From: Vibrio sp. 16 | GTDB lineage: Bacteria; Pseudomonadota; Gammaproteobacteria; Enterobacterales; Vibrionaceae | Reading direction: 5' to 3' | Length of the DNA stretch: 64,000 nucleotides | Assembly (NCBI RefSeq): GCF_963681195.1 | Contig: NZ_OY808998.1 | Coordinates: 496,001 to 560,000, forward strand | In this document: positions 62,458 to 64,000 of the stretch, piece by piece | How positions within the stretch are numbered: position 1 is the stretch's first letter | Layout: every line of letters begins with the position of its first letter | Position numbers and translations under genes: made by a program | Notes under the pieces: generated by a model | The model's input: the letters and a program-made list of their open reading frames with translations, nothing else | Told to the model about the DNA's origin: nothing | Database searches by the model: none

Positions 62458-64000
62458 ATGAACATGACCACCATCCGCCTCATCTTAGGTGACCAACTCA
62501 ATATCAAGCACTCTTGGTTTCAGCACCAAGACGACCGCGTGTTGTATGTTATCGCTGAACTCCATCAGGAAGCGAGTTACACCACTCACCACATTCAAAA
62601 GCACTGCGCCTTCTTTGCGGCTATGACCAGTTTTGCCGACGAGCTTAAGCAACTCGGCCATCAGGTGCTCTATCTCGACTTAGACCAGAGTGAACAATAT
62701 CAAGACTTGCCTCACTTGCTTGCAAGCCTTGTCGAGCAACATCAAGCCACTCACCTTGAGTATCAACGCCCCGATGAATACCGCTTGCTCAAGCAGCTAG
62801 AGGCACTCGCTATTGAAGGGGTGAAAATCACTATGGTGGAGAGCGAGCACTTCCTGTTCCCGTTTGAAGAAATTGCCGAGGCTTTTCCGGCTGGTAAACA
62901 CATCTTGATGGAACACTTTTACCGCAAAATGCGCCGACGCTTCAATCTACTTATGGAAGGTGAAAAACCGGTCGGGGGCAAATGGAACTTAGATGCCAAC
63001 AATCGCAATGCGTTTAAAGAGGACGACCTAGAGTCGATCCCCAACCCACTGATGTTTGCCACAGATGTCAGTGATATTTTGGCAAGGCTTGCACGCCACA
63101 AGGTGAAAAACATAGGTGATGTCTCCAACCCACTGATTTGGCCTATCAATCGTAGCCAAGCTCTTAATTTATTGGCGCATTTTTGCCAGCACTGCTTGCC
63201 GCGATTTGGTTTTTTCCAAGATGCCATGACAGACCGTCACCCAGCGAGTTGGAGCTTGTATCACAGTCGACTCTCTTTCGCCCTTAACAGTAAGTTGATT
63301 TCCCCTCTTGAAGTTGTCACTAGTGCCATCACCTATTTCGAAAAGGCCAACGGCGACATTTCACTGTCACAGATTGAGGGGTTTGTCCGTCAAATCATCG
63401 GTTGGCGGGAATACATTCGCGCGGTCTACTGGGCAAACATGCCCCAATACAAAACGCGAAATCATTTTGATGCAAAACGCCCACTGCCAAATTACTTCTG
63501 GACAGGCAAAAGTGGCATGAACTGCCTTAACCAAGCGGTTGGCCAATCTCTGGAGCATGCCTACGCTCATCATATCCAGCGCCTTATGGTGACTGGCAAC
63601 TTCACACTGCTGGCGGGGATCAACCCTGATGAAGTCGATGAGTGGTATTTGGGTATATACATAGATGCCATCGAGTGGGTTGAGATGCCCAACACCCGTG
63701 GTATGGCACTGTACGCCGATGGCGGGATCGTAGGGACTAAACCCTATGCAGCCAGTGGTGCTTACATCAATCGAATGAGTGACTACTGCAAATCGTGCCG
63801 CTACAAAGTAAACCAAAAAAGTGGCCCAACGTCGTGCCCACTTAACAGCCTCTACTGGCATTTTATGGTCAGACATCGCGATCGAATTGGCACTCTTCCT
63901 CGCATCGGCATGATATACCGCAATTGGGACAAGATGAGCGAAGAAGCACAACATGCCATTTTAGAGACCGCAGAACGTAATCTTCAACGTTTGGAGGAGC
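62458..64000 (+). CDS. Iron-sulfur bacterial cryptochrome/photolyase (FeS-BCP), partial at 3' end
   Basis: At least 514 residues; the gene runs past the window. It has an N-terminal Rossmann-like antenna domain (IRLILGDQLNIKHSWF) and a helical FAD domain (CLPRFGFFQDAMTDRHPASW, IIGWREYIRAVYWANM, NFTLLAGINPDEVDEWYLGI). Four cysteines, Cys356, Cys444, Cys447 and Cys460, have spacing 88/3/13, the same as the 4Fe-4S ligands of Agrobacterium PhrB (350, 438, 441, 454). Such proteins repair 6-4 photoproducts and bind FAD, DMRL and the cluster. The ATG at 62458 is used; 62464 is possible. Confidence 0.88.
   Translation, partial: MNMTTIRLILGDQLNIKHSWFQHQDDRVLYVIAELHQEASYTTHHIQKHCAFFAAMTSFADELKQLGHQVLYLDLDQSEQYQDLPHLLASLVEQHQATHLEYQRPDEYRLLKQLEALAIEGVKITMVESEHFLFPFEEIAEAFPAGKHILMEHFYRKMRRRFNLLMEGEKPVGGKWNLDANNRNAFKEDDLESIPNPLMFATDVSDILARLARHKVKNIGDVSNPLIWPINRSQALNLLAHFCQHCLPRFGFFQDAMTDRHPASWSLYHSRLSFALNSKLISPLEVVTSAITYFEKANGDISLSQIEGFVRQIIGWREYIRAVYWANMPQYKTRNHFDAKRPLPNYFWTGKSGMNCLNQAVGQSLEHAYAHHIQRLMVTGNFTLLAGINPDEVDEWYLGIYIDAIEWVEMPNTRGMALYADGGIVGTKPYAASGAYINRMSDYCKSCRYKVNQKSGPTSCPLNSLYWHFMVRHRDRIGTLPRIGMIYRNWDKMSEEAQHAILETAERNLQRLEE

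Noticed and set aside
1..64000. CRISPR array, insertion sequence, prophage, tRNA or rRNA
   Set aside because: No spaced direct repeats, transposase or phage genes, cloverleaf or rRNA-like sequence was recognised in the window.

Overview
The window looks like a piece of a Vibrio genome, probably the smaller chromosome. The grounds are the gene families and their order: an aerobactin locus built as two contiguous operons (transport, then biosynthesis plus receptor) as described for Vibrio mimicus, a FadL/VolA pair as in V. cholerae, and ribB behind an FMN riboswitch. No rRNA, tRNA, insertion sequence, prophage or CRISPR array was seen. Species is not determined.

Layout. 1-12.4 kb: an aerobactin island with a divergent MFS transporter (partial), an FhuCDB-type ABC importer, iucABCD and the receptor iutA, with Fur-like boxes in front of both operons. 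12.4-28.5 kb: ordinary housekeeping and accessory genes (adenosine deaminase, a Crp-type regulator, an arginine-deiminase-fold hydrolase, an ABC exporter, AraC/LysE, pirin, CatB-type acetyltransferase, S33 peptidase, ArfB, a MerR-methyltransferase fusion, a RsgA-type GTPase, GNAT, LysR). 28.5-32.3 kb: an alkyl sulfatase and a chemoreceptor. 33.0-40.4 kb: a copper/silver efflux operon (small Cys/His-rich protein, CusC, CusB with two CusF-like domains, CusA, Met/His-rich cupredoxin) behind a MerR-type promoter. 40.4-45.4 kb: a PAS/CZB chemoreceptor, ASCH and MazG-like proteins, and an ABC-F ATPase with a long structured leader. 45.4-51.6 kb: NapGH without the rest of the Nap system, divergent from a 1402-residue formate dehydrogenase-like fusion, with FNR and NarP/NarL-type sites between them. 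51.7-54.4 kb: small HAD and nucleotidyltransferase genes and a lipoprotein. 54.5-58.1 kb: fadL-volA lipid operon with a FadR-like site. 58.5-64 kb: FMN riboswitch-ribB, a nucleotidyltransferase, a SET-type sugar exporter divergent from an AraC regulator, and an iron-sulfur bacterial cryptochrome/photolyase cut by the window end.

How parts work together. IucD, IucB, IucA and IucC make aerobactin from lysine, acetyl-CoA and citrate; the divergent MFS protein may export it; IutA and the FhuCDB-type system bring the ferric complex back. The Cus operon would move Cu(I)/Ag(I) out of the periplasm. FadL imports long-chain fatty acids and lysophospholipids are cut at the surface by VolA. The NapGH/formate dehydrogenase pair looks like an anaerobically controlled redox module of unsettled direction.

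The least explained elements are the roughly 230-nt ABC-F leader with two competing RNA foldings around the ribosome binding site, the NapGH/FdhF-fusion pair with its shared regulatory region, and the tandem CusF-like tail on CusB.
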